DNA of 64,000 bases from Aedes albopictus (Eukaryota > Arthropoda > Insecta > Diptera > Culicidae): the NCBI RefSeq assembly GCF_035046485.1, contig NC_085137.1, positions 253,912,733 to 253,976,732 on the forward strand, given 5' to 3'. A program made the translations under genes and the position numbers. How positions within the stretch are numbered: position 1 is the stretch's first letter; the number at the start of each line of letters is the position of its first letter. Positions 44,963 through 56,445 of this stretch are shown here, piece by piece. A model generated the notes under the pieces. The model had not been told where the DNA came from and made no database searches. It saw only the letters and a list, made by a program, of their open reading frames with translations.

Positions 44963-45251
44963 CCTCTCCTCTCCTCTTCTTGGCGTAACGTCCTCACTGG
45001 GACAAAGCCTGCTTCTCAGCTTAGTGTTCTATGAGCACTTCCACAGTTATTAACTGAGAGCTTCCTCTGCCAATGACCATTTTGCATGTGTATATCGTGT
45101 GGCAGGCACGAAGATACTCTATGCCCAAGGAAGTCAAGGAAATTTCCTTTACGAAAAGATCCTGGACCGACCGGGAATCGAACCCGTCACCCTCAGCATG
45201 GTCATGCTGAATACCCGTGCGTTTACCGCCTCGGCTATATGGGCCCTATTG
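44963..45251 (-). mobile_element. Feilai-type tRNA-related SINE
   Basis: On the minus strand the 5' part has an A box (TAGCCGAGGCGG) and a B box (GGGTTCGATTCCC), the RNA polymerase III promoter of tRNA-derived SINEs. The body (aagctctcagttaataactg, agcaggctttgtcccagtga) is the Feilai layout known in Aedes. A perfect 13-bp duplication ggctatcgactgt flanks it (44950-44962, 45252-45264), so this is a bona fide insertion. It confirms that the Transib-like element is older. Confidence 0.9.
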
Positions 45252-45292
45252 GGCTATCGACTGTATACGATATAAAAATCAATTTGGAGAGA

Positions 45293-45345
45293 GCAGGCTT
45301 CGTCCCAGTGAGGACGTTATGCCAAGAAGATAGTGAGAGAGAGAA
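45293..45345 (+). mobile_element. Short SINE relic
   Basis: The phrase gagcaggcttcgtcccagtg and what follows repeat the 3' body of the SINE at 44963-45251 in the opposite orientation. Confidence 0.6.
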
Positions 45346-46391
45346 ATTTGGAGTACAGAAGTAATTACAGTGTATGTTCAAAATTCAAATATTTTCAAAT
45401 ATTTACTTCTTTGTAACTATTACAAGTATTCATTTTTATGAACATTATTCGTTTTCACCAAAACAAGCTACTTGAGTCGACTTAAAAAAATATACAGAAT
45501 AATACTTGTGTACACTTAAAAGTATTTGTATGTCAAAGTAAATTCATAATTTTAAACAAAACGCATCTTTTAGTGCGCAAAATCAAGAACCCGATGATAA
45601 ATCGACTCTGTTGGTCGACAAACAGTTTCGTCCGGTGAACGACACTAGTTCAAGTCGATTTACTAGCCGTTTTCTTAGCAGAAAAGATTTAGTGTTCCTA
45701 GTTAACAACGGCAGAGTTATGAATTTTTATATGAAAACCGATATTTTTCGCCATAATAACCAACTTGAGTCGACATAAAGCAATATTTATACCGAATACA
45801 ACTTGTGTACATTCTAAAGGATTTGTATGCCAGAGTAATTTCATAAATGGTATGAGAAATACTGACAAAACGCATCTTTTAGTACAAAAAATCAAGAATC
45901 CGGTCATAAATCGTCTCCGTAGGTCGACATACAGTTTCGTCCGGTGAACGACACTAGTTTCAGTCAATTTACCAGACATTTTCTTTGCGGAAATAATTTA
46001 GTTTTCCTAGTTAACTACGACAAAATTATGAATTTTTGTTTGAAAATCGATCATTTTCGCCAAAATAACCAACTTGAGTCGACATAATTTTTTTTATGTC
46101 GAATACTACTTGTGTACATTCTTAAGCATTTGTATGATAGAGTAAACTCATAATTTCAATATATTGTATGAGATATACTGGTAAAACGCATCTTTTAGTA
46201 TGAAAAATCAAGAATTCGATGATAAATCGACTCTGTAGGTCGACATACACTTTCGTGCGGTGAACGACACTAGTTCCATTCGATTTATCAGACATTTTCC
46301 AAGCGGAAATGATTTTGTTTGTAATTTTCACTTTACTGCGACAAAAGATATTGATTTTTTTCCTGGTTTTCATGGGTTTTTCCCCATTGTG

Positions 46392-47518
46392 CGCTGGAGG
46401 AATTTCTCTAGATCCTCCAAGTAATTGAAAAAAAATCAGGTTATCCTGAAAAAAAATCTTGAGCTAATCCCTGGAAAAGATTATGGACGGATTTTTTAAA
46501 TTTCTGACCGAACCCCTAAATAAATTTTTGAAAAGATCCCAAGAGGGATTTCTGAAGGAATCACTACAGGAATTCCTGGAGCATTCTCTGAAAGAACTCC
46601 CGGAGCAATCTCTGAAGGCATTTCTGGAAAAATCCCTGGAGGAATTCCTGCACGTAATCCTGTAGGAATCCATGGAGGAATTTCTGAAACGAGGGATTCT
46701 ATAGCAATTATGGGAGCAATCCCTGAAGAAATCGCTTAAGGAATCCCCGAAGGAGTTCGTAGATAAATTTCTGAGTGAATGGAGGAGCTTCTGGACGAAT
46801 TCCTGGAGAAATCCCTGGAAGAATTCCTGGAGAAATCCCTGAAGCAACTCTTTGAGGAATCGATGGAGGAATTTCTGGACAAATTCTTGATGGATTCCCT
46901 GGAGAAATTCCTGGAGGAATTTCTGAAAGGATGCCTTTAAGAATCCCTAGACGATTTTTTGGAGAAATTCCGTGGAACAATCCCTGGAAGAATTCCTGGA
47001 GGAATTACTGAATGAATTCCAGGAGGAATCTCTAGAGGAATTCTGAAAAAAAAAATCCCTGGAGAAGTTTCTGAAGAAATCCCTACAGGAATTCCCAGAG
47101 AGTTTTCTGGACGAATTCCAGGAGGAATTCTTGATGAAATTTCTGAAGAAATTATCGGAGGATTTCCTGGAGAAATATCTGGAAGAATCCTAAGAGGAAT
47201 CCCTGGAGAAATTTCTAAAGAAATTCCAAGATACATTCCTAAAGGAAAGGCATTTCTGGAGGAACTCTTGGATGAACTTCTGGAATTATTCCTGGAGGAA
47301 TCTCTGGAAGAATCCTAAGAAGAATACCTGGAGAAATTTCTAGGAAAAATCCTGAAAGAATTCCCTGAGGAACTCCTGAAGGAACCTCTAGAGAAAAAAA
47401 TCCTGGATAAACTCCTGGAGGAAATCCTGGAACAATTCACGGGAGAATCCCTAAAAAAAATCCAGGAGGAATCCATGAATACCTGGAGCTGGAATAGTTT
47501 CTGAAGGAATCCATGGAG
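46392..47518. repeat. 12-bp minisatellite, block 3
   Basis: More than 90 degenerate units such as ggaattcctggaggaatttc. Continuous with block 1 across the Transib-like insertion and with block 4 across the LINE insertion. Confidence 0.85.
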
Positions 47519-47625
47519 AATTCAGTTCAGTTCAGTTCGTCAATCACAGTGGACGCATTTTTTATTGCTCCTACCCGCGCGCGGTTTCAATTTGTTATTT
47601 AATTAATTTTTTTTTCGCGTTCGTC

Positions 47626-48953
47626 ATGTGCTGCGAAATTTGTGCATCCGATATTTGTGCCGACTCAGTACTGTGGACTTGTGCTGGGTGCCCGCGTAAG
47701 TTCCACGCCGCATGCGTTGGAGTCTCTACACTGCGAAGCACATTGCGAAGGAAGGACAGGAAAGTGGAAGACTCTACTTCATATATTCTACCATGCTGCT
47801 CATCTTGTCAGGAGCTTATCACCGCAAAATTGGAAGTTACGCAACTATACGATCAGCAAAAACTCTTAACAGAACAACTGCACCAAAATACGGAAATTGT
47901 TCATAAGCTAAACCTACATCAAAAAAAGCACATCGTCGATGAAGCTTTTGAAGGTTTGGAGATTTTGATGACTGCTATCAAAAATGAGCTTGCCGCCATA
48001 AACAAAACCAGCAGCTTAGCTGGAAGTGTCTCGGCAATAAAAAACCACATCACCACAGTTGTTGATGTCGCTGCCAAAAAACGAACGAGTCCATAACAAA
48101 TTCATTACAATCTGCAACGACGGGCATATCTACCGAGCTGCGTTGCATCAATAACGACTTATGCCAAATTAACCAAAGGCAGCTGGATATGGCGGCTTCA
48201 AGCGCCATGTCATCAAACCCCAATTTGTTCGTTGATGTTGTTGACGAATTAAAGACTTGGTCAGCACAAATTATTAATTCAAAGAACACTGAGTATTCAC
48301 CGGCATCACTGGAATCATATTCCAGTTTAGAAGCAGAATTAAGTAACGTTTTATCCTCGAAGAAAACGGATTCATCAAAAATTACGCCCAAAACAAATGA
48401 TGGGTGGCGTTATTTGGGTACCAGAAAAGTATGGAAGGCCGATTGGTCCCAATATGATGCAAAATTGTTAAGACGTGAGGAGCAGGAAAAAAATGCCGAA
48501 AAAGCAAGAAAACGTAAAAAGCTTAATAAAAATAAGTTATCAACTCAGTCAAACAGAACCCGGAATAGTAACGCTGAAAAACGTCACAGTAATAAAAACT
48601 CGAATAATATCAACAACAACCGCAACAATAGTTCCAACAGGAACACTTTTTGTCGACCGGAGATGCAGTCGTCCAGCAGTCGAGGCTTCAACAACCAGCA
48701 ATGCAAACGAGTCACGTGGGGCGCTAATGCCGGTCGCAACAGTCTTTCTCCAGATGGGAAGCTACTTGCTGCTGGTAAAGAGTTATTTTCGGGCCTATCA
48801 CCAGCTTCGTATCGTCCGTCCATTCAGTTCCATAGAGGAGAAGTGCTGAACCCACTCACCACCAATGGCCGTTCAGTGCCCACGAGTCCGGCTACAGCAT
48901 CGACGTCACGCATGGATGGATCACGTTGCTGTCAGTGTTTTTGCCGAAATTGA
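47626..48953 (+). pseudogene. LINE ORF1 with PHD finger and one frameshift
   Basis: The 5' part (47626-48096) starts MCCEICASDIC and carries CAGCPRKFHAACVGV and a CCSSC pair, a Cys4-His-Cys3 PHD-like finger. A heptad-like stretch (LYDQQKLLTEQLHQNTEIV) follows. The frame then breaks at a run of six A residues (about 48076); one extra A would restore it. The 3' part (frame open from about 48085, ATG at 48189) is Ser/Asn/Lys-rich and ends WGANAGRNSLSPDG... at 48953, overlapping ORF2 by 28 nt. Its role would be nucleic-acid binding/chaperone in the RNP, by analogy. Confidence 0.8.
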
Positions 48954-51900
48954 CGCATTCCTTAGATGAAGGTAACGCTATTAATTCTACATGTAGTAAA
49001 TGTATCTTTAATAATTTAAACTATGACGACGGCGGAATGCACATAGACAGCAGTGACAATAATATTAATACAAACTTTGAGTTTCATGGGGAACAGAACG
49101 ATAGTTTAAATCTCTCATATTCCTCAAATGTTGATCACCCAAAATCAAACTCCAGAACTGAGGTTTTGGTTTACTGCCAAAACTTTAATCGTATGAAGAG
49201 TGCAACAAAGATTAATAAAATTCACAAACAAATTTTGAGTTGCTCTTTTTCAATCATTTTGGGCACGGAAACTAGTTGGGATGAATCAGTCAGAAATGAG
49301 GAAATCTTTGGAAGCATTTACAATGTTTTTAGAGATGACCGTGATTATCGCATTTCAGAGAAAAAATCAGGTGGTGGAGTTTTAATTGCAGTCTCTGCAA
49401 ATTTAAATGCTGAAATCATCCCAACCACAAAATACAAAGAGTTTGAGCATGTGTGGGTTAAAGTCTACATTGCTGGCGAAACGCATATTTTTGTTTCCGT
49501 TTATTTTCCTCCGGATAATGCCAGGACATCAACATATGAAAAGTTTTTCAATACTGCAGAAAATATTATCAGTGGCTTACCCCCGGAAGTAAAAGTACAT
49601 ATTTATGGCGATTTTAATCAGCGTGACATTGACTTTATTGCAGATATTGACAATGAGAGCATTTTGCTCCCAATTGTTGGTGAAAACGAAACGCTTCAGT
49701 TCATTTGTGATAAATCAGCAAGCCTTGGGCTTAATCATATTAATCATGTGAGAAATCAGCAAGATTGTTTTTTAGATTTATTAATGACAAATATTGATGA
49801 AGATTTTTGTGTGGCAGAATCACTGACCCCATTATGGAAAAATGAAGTTTTTCACACAGCTCTTGAGTTTTCTATATTCGTATATGCCAACAACAGACCT
49901 GATGATTGTGAATTTGAAGAAGTTTTTGACTATCGTTCTGCTAACTATGAAAGTTTGAGGAAAAAACTTAGTGATATTGATTGGCAAACACTATTGAGAA
50001 ATGAAGACAATATCGATGTTGCAGTTGACATATTCTACGAGAAAATGTATGAGATAATACAGACTGAAGTACCATTAAAAAAGAAAAGACGTCATGGCAA
50101 CTCAAAACATCCTGTATGGTTCAATAAAGAAATAAAAAATTTAAAAAATCGTAAGCAGAAAGCTCACAAAATTTATAAGAAAAATAGCAACAATGAAAAT
50201 TTATCAAACTATTTAAATATTTGCGATCAATTAAATCTGGCCATTAATTTTGCGTTCGAAGAATACAATACAAAAACGGAGCTCGAAATAAAGTCATGCC
50301 CAAAAAATTTTTATCATCTCGTGAATAGCAAACTAAAATCAGACAACTTTCCTTCGGAAATGCAACTTGACGAAAAAACAAGTGACAACGCAGAAAAAAT
50401 CTGCAAACTTTTTGCAACTTTTTTCCAAGAAGTTTATACCACTTTTTCGGAAGAAGATCGAGAGCGTGAATACTTTTCATTCATTCCAGAATATTCAAGA
50501 GACATTCGCGTTGATCAAATTAAAGTACATGAAGTTACAGACGCTCTCAACAATTTAGATGCCTCTAAAGGACCTGGACCTGACGGGATCCCACCTTTAT
50601 TTTTGAAGTCTTTGTCAATGGAATTGACGGCGCCATTATTTTGGCTTTTCAACACTTCACTTAAAACAGGTAATTTTCCATCAACATGGAAAAAGTCTTT
50701 CTTAATACCCATATTCAAAAGCGGCAAGAAATCTGACGTGCGTAACTACCGAGGTATCGCTATTATTTCATGCATTCCCAAATTGTTCGAAGCAATAATT
50801 AATGGAAATTTATTTCAGCAAATCAAAAACAGGATAACTCATAATCAACATGGCTTCTTCAAAGGGCGTTCTACCAGTACAAATCTGGTGGAATTCATTA
50901 ACTACTCATTGAATGCCATGGATAATGGGAACTACGTAGAGGCTATCTATACAGATTTCAGTAAAGCTTTTGACCGTATCGATATACCCATGCTACTCTT
51001 TAAATTGGAAAAAATAGGGTTCGAACCAGGTCTTCTTAAATGGGTTGAATCATACCTCACGAATCGCCAACAAATAGTTAAATTCAAAAGTGCTAAATCA
51101 AGTCCAATACATGTAACTTCAGGAGTTCCTCAAGGATCTCATTTAGGCCCACTTTTGTTTATCTTGTATGTCAATGATGTTTCTTTTATACTTAGTAAGA
51201 CTAATATTCTCATATATGCTGACGACATGAAACTGTACTTCGAAATAAGAAACAATGAAGATTTTAGGTTATTCCAAAATGAAATAAATGTATTTTACAC
51301 ATGGTGTCAGAAAAGCCTATTGAAACTTAATGTAAAAAAATGTAACTCCATTTCCATTAGCAGGAAGTTAAACACGCCAAACACAACAGTTTTGTTGGGA
51401 GGTCAACCAGTACAAAAATGTGAAAGAATAAGAGACCTTGGTGTACTAGTAGATTCTAAAGTGACATTTATAGATCATTATAATACAATCATTAACAAGG
51501 CCAATAAGATGCTTGGGTTCATAAAACGTTTTAGTTACAATTTCCACGACCCATACACAATAAAAACATTATATATTTCCTATGTTCGTTCAATACTAGA
51601 ATATTGTTGTATAGTATGGTCGCCATTTTCAGATAATCACGTCAGCCGAATAGAATCTGTTCAAAAACAGTTTTTATTATTCGCTCTTCGCAAACTAGGT
51701 TGGAGATATGGGCAGCCTCTGCCACCTTATGAAGCACGGTGCAAGCTGTTGGATATCCAAACATTAAAAGAACGTCGAAAATTCGCCATGATTTCATTTA
51801 TAAATGACGTCGTATCCAACCGAGTTGATTCACAGGAAATTTTATCAAAATTGAATTTTTATGCACCTACTCGTCAATTACGAAATCGCAGCATTTTTTC

Positions 51901-52042
51901 TACTAATCACTATCGAACTAATTATGCCATGTTTGGACCTATGAATCAAATGATGAGGTTATATAATGAACAATGTGAGTCCATTGACTTCGGTATGTCG
52001 AAAGCTAAGCTTAAGAGACAATTGAATGTAATTCGTTACTAA
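48926..52042 (+). CDS. LINE ORF2: endonuclease and reverse transcriptase, 1038 residues
   Basis: The N-terminal third is an APE-type endonuclease (LVYCQNFNRM, LGTETSWDE, GDFNQRDIDF near residue 227). The middle is RT with FSKAFDRID, SGVPQGSHLGPLLF and the catalytic YADD near residue 763. The C-terminal part holds the thumb and a small domain (SILEYCCIVWSP), all typical of Jockey/CR1 clades. Nothing is broken by eye. The first ATG overlaps ORF1; conserved sequence starts about 75 residues later, so the true start may be internal or reached by reinitiation. Confidence 0.93.
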   Translation: MLSVFLPKLTHSLDEGNAINSTCSKCIFNNLNYDDGGMHIDSSDNNINTNFEFHGEQNDSLNLSYSSNVDHPKSNSRTEVLVYCQNFNRMKSATKINKIHKQILSCSFSIILGTETSWDESVRNEEIFGSIYNVFRDDRDYRISEKKSGGGVLIAVSANLNAEIIPTTKYKEFEHVWVKVYIAGETHIFVSVYFPPDNARTSTYEKFFNTAENIISGLPPEVKVHIYGDFNQRDIDFIADIDNESILLPIVGENETLQFICDKSASLGLNHINHVRNQQDCFLDLLMTNIDEDFCVAESLTPLWKNEVFHTALEFSIFVYANNRPDDCEFEEVFDYRSANYESLRKKLSDIDWQTLLRNEDNIDVAVDIFYEKMYEIIQTEVPLKKKRRHGNSKHPVWFNKEIKNLKNRKQKAHKIYKKNSNNENLSNYLNICDQLNLAINFAFEEYNTKTELEIKSCPKNFYHLVNSKLKSDNFPSEMQLDEKTSDNAEKICKLFATFFQEVYTTFSEEDREREYFSFIPEYSRDIRVDQIKVHEVTDALNNLDASKGPGPDGIPPLFLKSLSMELTAPLFWLFNTSLKTGNFPSTWKKSFLIPIFKSGKKSDVRNYRGIAIISCIPKLFEAIINGNLFQQIKNRITHNQHGFFKGRSTSTNLVEFINYSLNAMDNGNYVEAIYTDFSKAFDRIDIPMLLFKLEKIGFEPGLLKWVESYLTNRQQIVKFKSAKSSPIHVTSGVPQGSHLGPLLFILYVNDVSFILSKTNILIYADDMKLYFEIRNNEDFRLFQNEINVFYTWCQKSLLKLNVKKCNSISISRKLNTPNTTVLLGGQPVQKCERIRDLGVLVDSKVTFIDHYNTIINKANKMLGFIKRFSYNFHDPYTIKTLYISYVRSILEYCCIVWSPFSDNHVSRIESVQKQFLLFALRKLGWRYGQPLPPYEARCKLLDIQTLKERRKFAMISFINDVVSNRVDSQEILSKLNFYAPTRQLRNRSIFSTNHYRTNYAMFGPMNQMMRLYNEQCESIDFGMSKAKLKRQLNVIRY

Positions 52043-52118
52043 AAAAATAATGTTAGGTTAAGAAAACATAGTTGTAACAAATGGTCTACATATGATTGAC
52101 GACGAATAAATAAATAAA

Positions 52119-53900
52119 GAATTTCCTGGAGGAATTGCTGTAGGAATTCCTGGAGGAATGTCTATAGGAATTTCTGAAGGAATTCCTGCATCAGTTCCTG
52201 ATAAATTTATGGAGGAATTCCTGATGAAAAACCTGGGGTAATTCCTGGTGAAATTCTTGGCAGAATGTTTGGAGGAGCCTAGAAATTCCTAGAAGAAATC
52301 CGAGAGGAATGCCTGGAGGAATACCTGGAATTATTCCGGGAGAAATTCCTGGGGGAATTTCTGAAGGAATCTCTGGAGGATTTTCTTGAGGATTTCTGAA
52401 GAAATCTTTTAAATAATTCCAAGAGGAATCTCGAGAGGAATTCATGCAGGAATCCCTGAAGGAATTCTTGGAATAATTCTTGAATAATCTGGGAGAAATT
52501 CCTGGGAAAATTTCTGAAGGAATCCCTGTATAAATTCCATTAGGAATCCCTGGAGGAATCCCTAGAGAAGTCCCTGGAAGAATCTCTAGAGAATTTCCTT
52601 GAATGGAGCACTTTCAGGAGCAATCCCTGGAGGAATCTCTAGAGAAATTCCTGGAGGAATCCCTGGAGGAATCTCTAGAGGAATTCCTTGAGGTATCTCT
52701 AGAGAATATTTGCAGGAATCTCTGGAGGAATTCCTAGGAGGATCTCTTGAGGAATTTCCGAATGAATCCCTGAAGGAATTTTTAGAGGAATTCACGCAGG
52801 AATTCCTGGCGGAATTTCTGAAAGAATCCCTGCAATAATTCTTGGAGGAGTCCCAGGAAAAATTTCTGAAGAAATCCATGGATCAATTTCTGATGGAATT
52901 CTAGGAGGAGTTTCTAAAATCCCACAAGGAAGTACTGACGAAATCGTTGAAATTCCTGATGAAATCCTGAAGGAATCCTAAAAAGAGTACGTAGAGGAAT
53001 CTCTGTAGCAGTTTCTGAACCAATCCCCGGCAGAGTTCCTGAAGAAACCTTAGAAGGGCTCTGAAGCAATACCAAGATGTATTTTTAAGGGACTCTCTAA
53101 ACAGATCCTGGAGGAAGTCTTGGATTAATTCCTGGAAGAGGTTTTTGAAAGAATTCCAGGAGGAATTCCTGAAGAAATCCCAAGAAGAGTTCTTGGAGGC
53201 ATTTTTAAAATAATCCTGGAAATTGTTCCACAGAAGGAACTCCCAAGTCAATCCTTGGAGGAATTTGTGAAGAGACTTCATGATGAATTTCGAAAGCAAT
53301 CCCAAGAGGAATTCCTTGGGGAATCTCAGGGGAGCTTTCTTAGCCAATTTCTGAAAAAAAAAACGTTCTGTAGGAATTCCTGAATAAATAGTCCGAAGAA
53401 ATCCATGTCTTCAGTAATTTCTGGACGAATTATTGAAAGAATACTTGGATGGATTCCTAAAGATTTTTTTGTATTTTTTTTTTTTTGAGAAATTCCTGGA
53501 GTATTTTTTGAAAAGTCTCTAGTTTTCTTAATTTTCTGAAAGAATTTCTGGAAGACATTCTTGCAGAAGTACTTCCAGTTAATCCAGATGGACCTATTGG
53601 AGCAATCTCTAGCGGAATTCTGGAAGGAATAAGTATATGGAGAAAGCCCTGAAGAAATAATTTTTGAAGGAATACCTGCAGACATGCCCTAAAGAATCTC
53701 TGGAGAAATTCCTGAAGGAAACCTCATAAACAGCATTTAAACAATCACTGTAGAAACCTCTAAAGATACCCCAGGACAAATCTCCGAAAAAATATGTGGT
53801 GAAATCCCTAGATGAATTCTTGAAGAAATCGCTGGAAGAATTCATGATGGAATCACTGCAACAAGCTATGGAAAAAATCATGGAGGAATTTTTCGTACTC
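52119..53900. repeat. 12-bp minisatellite, block 4
   Basis: About 150 degenerate units (ggaatccctggaggaattcc and similar). Minus-strand frames of 84-148 codons reflect the stop-poor unit rather than genes. Confidence 0.85.
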
Positions 53901-53980
53901 ATATATTTTACGAAACTAGAAATAAATCTAAGTACCTATGTCATTTTGAATTCTCATAAACTGCTATGCCGATTTGTATA

Positions 53981-54497
53981 TAGGGTGGGGCGGGGCAAGA
54001 TGGGTCACCTAAGGATGGATCACCATAACTTTGTAAATACAAATCGTATTGGTTTGTATTCGTTCGCTACTCTTCAATACACTAGTTAGCTATGCTAAAA
54101 ATCGATAAAAAGTTCATTCAATACAAAATATTCAATATTGAAACGCGTTTGAATGGCTAGAAAATGAGGAGGGGCGTTTTGCCCCGGTGGGGCGCATTAT
54201 ACCCTTTTACCCTAAAAAATAAATTACTTTTGAATGCTCCAAAAATACGTTCAAAATTGAAGATGACCCATCTTGCCCCGCGGCCGTTTATATGGAGATT
54301 ATATGGAATGTATCGCATAAGAAAAATGGCTAAAAACCATTTTATTTTTTATTTCCAATGAGAGTGAATAATTTTTCAATCAATGCCCCAAACTTTTGTA
54401 TATTCATGCTGGTAATCTAACAAAATTATTAACATAATCAAAACATGAGTAATGCGCCCGAAAATGGCACTGACCCATCTTGCCCCGCCCCACCCTA
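53981..54497. mobile_element. G-rich TIR MITE (TAGGGTGGGGCGGGGCAAGA)
   Basis: 27-bp perfect inverted ends with GATGGGTCA inward, TA at the edges, and internal copies of gatgacccatcttgccccg at 54263 and ttgccccggtggggcg at 54180. The style matches the 6982-8574 element (GGGGC..ATGG) but the sequence is distinct, suggesting a related family. Confidence 0.8.
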
Positions 54498-54710
54498 CAC
54501 ATATCGGGCGCCGTTACCGCTTAAGTCATCTCAAGTCAGGTCCCCCTGGCCCCTCTCCAAAAAAAAAAAAAATCCTAGCTACGCCAATGCTTTCAGATTA
54601 TGCAATGAAAAAAAAATGTTCGATTTTTTATCGCCCTCAAAGTATGTAACCCCTTAAACCCCGTGTTAAATTTATTTTTTTATACTGCTCTTCAGAAATT
54701 TAACCATCAC

Positions 54711-54790
54711 AATACACTGAAGTTTTTACACTTTTTTACGCGGCCTGCGAAAAAAAAACGCGCTATTGAAAAATCGCGTAAAAAGTCAAG
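54711..54790. mobile_element. Relic of the TTTACGCG MITE family
   Basis: Starts tacactgaagtttttaca and contains ttttttacgcgg and aaaatcgcgtaaaaa, as at 11356-11590. The right end is not clear. Confidence 0.5.
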
Positions 54791-54810
54791 CCACTATCAG
54801 GTAGAGGTAA

Positions 54811-55690
54811 AAAAAGCATAGATTTTTCAAGGGGTTTCAGGATGGTGCAGGGGGCTTTTAGGGGCGTTTCAATGCGTTTCAGGGCGTTTCAAGGAGTTTT
54901 TCAGGGGGTTCCAGGCAGGATGTTTCATGCCGTGTATTTTCGGATCTGGCTCGATCAGTGAATCAAAATTCAACCATCGCGCAACAATAATGACAATGTC
55001 GCAACCTGTATTTGTTGCGACAAAACAACCCATGCGACATAAGTTTGTCCCAACTTGAAAATAATGGGATTAACATCGTACACCACGAGTTTAGAGATTT
55101 TTAAGCCTTGCATTGCGATTTTCGAACGGTAACTTCGAGTCGGTAAACACTGCAACTCTGGTGAAGCTCTATCATCAAACAGTTTCGACTTTGGGTTAGT
55201 AATAATTTATTATTCACGAGTTGAAAAGTACGCAACAAATTCAGCTTCCGTTTTGTCTGCAACAAAAAATTTCGAGATCATGTCATTATCTGTCACCAGT
55301 AGGGATAAAGACTAATCTTCGCACCGTCTTTGTTGCTTGTTTTGTGCCTCTTTTGTCTGACAATTTTCTTCACTGGGCTCGATGCTTCGATGTCGGAACT
55401 CGATATATCCTCGCCATTTTTTCAACCCTTCTTTGGTATTAGGGTCATTTTTTACCCAAACCGTACACTACGTCAGCGATCTGTTCCCAACGTGATGTAA
55501 AGGGAAGGTTAATCCAAGAAGACGCTTGGGGGTTTCGGGGGCATTTCATGGGCGTTAGTGGGTAACAAACCTGAAGCTCTTCTGAACCCTTGAAACGCCC
55601 CTGGAGTCCGCCGTAATACTGCTGAAACACGCAAAAAATCGTACAGCAATACCTGAAATCTCGTCGGACCCCTTGTAACGTACCTGAGAC
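54811..55690. repeat. Degenerate GCGTTTCAGGGG-type repeats
   Basis: Clusters near 54830-54925 and 55520-55690 repeat gcgtttcaggg / cctgaaacgcc phrases. The same family is denser at 56915-57190 and 63245-63700. Between them, 54930-55500 is unassigned. Confidence 0.55.
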
Positions 55691-55729
55691 CAATGTTGCA
55701 AATTATCATCTCGCGATTGCTTATCACAA

Positions 55730-56445
55730 CTTATCAATTGGGTTTTTAAATTATGAAAACTGTATTAATTTTTTGATTTTATACGAAAGAGCACCTTTTT
55801 CTGAGCCACTATGATTTTTTCAGATTTTTGGAACCTTATTTTGGTACCTAAAATCAATTTCAAAGAGATTTTTTGAAATCACCTTTTGACAGCTGAGCAA
55901 CTGGGTTTTTAAATTAAGAAAAATTCAATGATTTTTTATTTTTAAACAAAAGAGCACCTTTTTCTGAGCCGCTATGATTTTTTTCAGATTTTTAGAACTT
56001 TATTTTGGTATCTAAAATCAATTTCAAAGAGATTTTTTTAAATCACCTTTTGACAGCTGGGCAACTGCTTGACAGCTCCGCTCAGTACAAAATGCGACGA
56101 GGGGTGATTCAGCAAATCGCTCCCATACAAATTTCAAATTGATTTTTAAATAGGTTCCCGGGCTCCAAAATTGATGAAAATTTGGATTTCGGCTTAGTTT
56201 GGCATGCAGATTCAGAATATGGAGTTATCTCAACACCACTAAACAAGCCAACTGTTTGACAGCTCCGCCCAGTACAAACTGCGACGAGGGGTGATTCGCC
56301 AAATTGCTTCCATACAAACTTCAAATTGATTTTTAAATAGGTTCCCGGGCTCCAAAATTCATGAAAATTTGGATTTCAGCTCAGTTTGACATGCAGATTC
56401 AGAATATCGAATGATCTCAACATCGTTAAAAAAGCCAATTGGATT
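55730..56445. repeat. Tandem units shared with the MITE at 19708-20378
   Basis: Two units of about 170 bp (aaagagcacctttttctgagcc ... tcaccttttgacagctg) are followed by two of about 190 bp (agtacaaaatgcgacgaggg ... tccaaaattgatgaaaattt). The same blocks appear once, inverted, in 19960-20300. Confidence 0.7.

Larger units (their letters stand above)
42340..46391. mobile_element. Transib-like inverted-repeat element, 4 kb
   Basis: Ends read CACAATGGGGAAAAACCCAT (42340) and its complement, closing CATTGTG at 46391. CACAATG fits the CACWRTG terminus of Transib transposons and the RAG signal heptamer. The flanks carry cgctg (42334-42338 with one extra C before the element; 46392-46396), near the GC-rich 5-bp duplication of the family. 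Arms of about 0.85-0.95 kb (42340-43168, 45450-46391) each hold up to three tandem units of about 315 bp (gaatgtacacaagtagtattcg, catcttttagta). No transposase is visible. The centre holds a 12-bp repeat block and a SINE. Confidence 0.6.
47519..52118 (+). mobile_element. Full-length LINE (Jockey/CR1-type), 4.6 kb
   Basis: Begins near TTCAGTTCAGTTCAGTTCG, contains two overlapping ORFs and ends in a (TAAA)n tail (gacgaataaataaataaa). Flanks share gaatt, a possible short target duplication hard to judge within the repeat array. ORF2 is intact; ORF1 has one frameshift. A complete 5' end is unusual for LINE copies and indicates recent activity. It interrupts the 12-bp array. Confidence 0.9.

Noticed and set aside
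45170..45251. tRNA gene on the minus strand
   Set aside because: A and B boxes are present but the cloverleaf is not complete, and the sequence is the head of a SINE with a 13-bp target duplication.
46464..47236. Minus-strand frames of 90-127 codons rich in Gly-Ile-Pro or Arg-Asn-Ser
   Set aside because: Frames of the 12-bp array.
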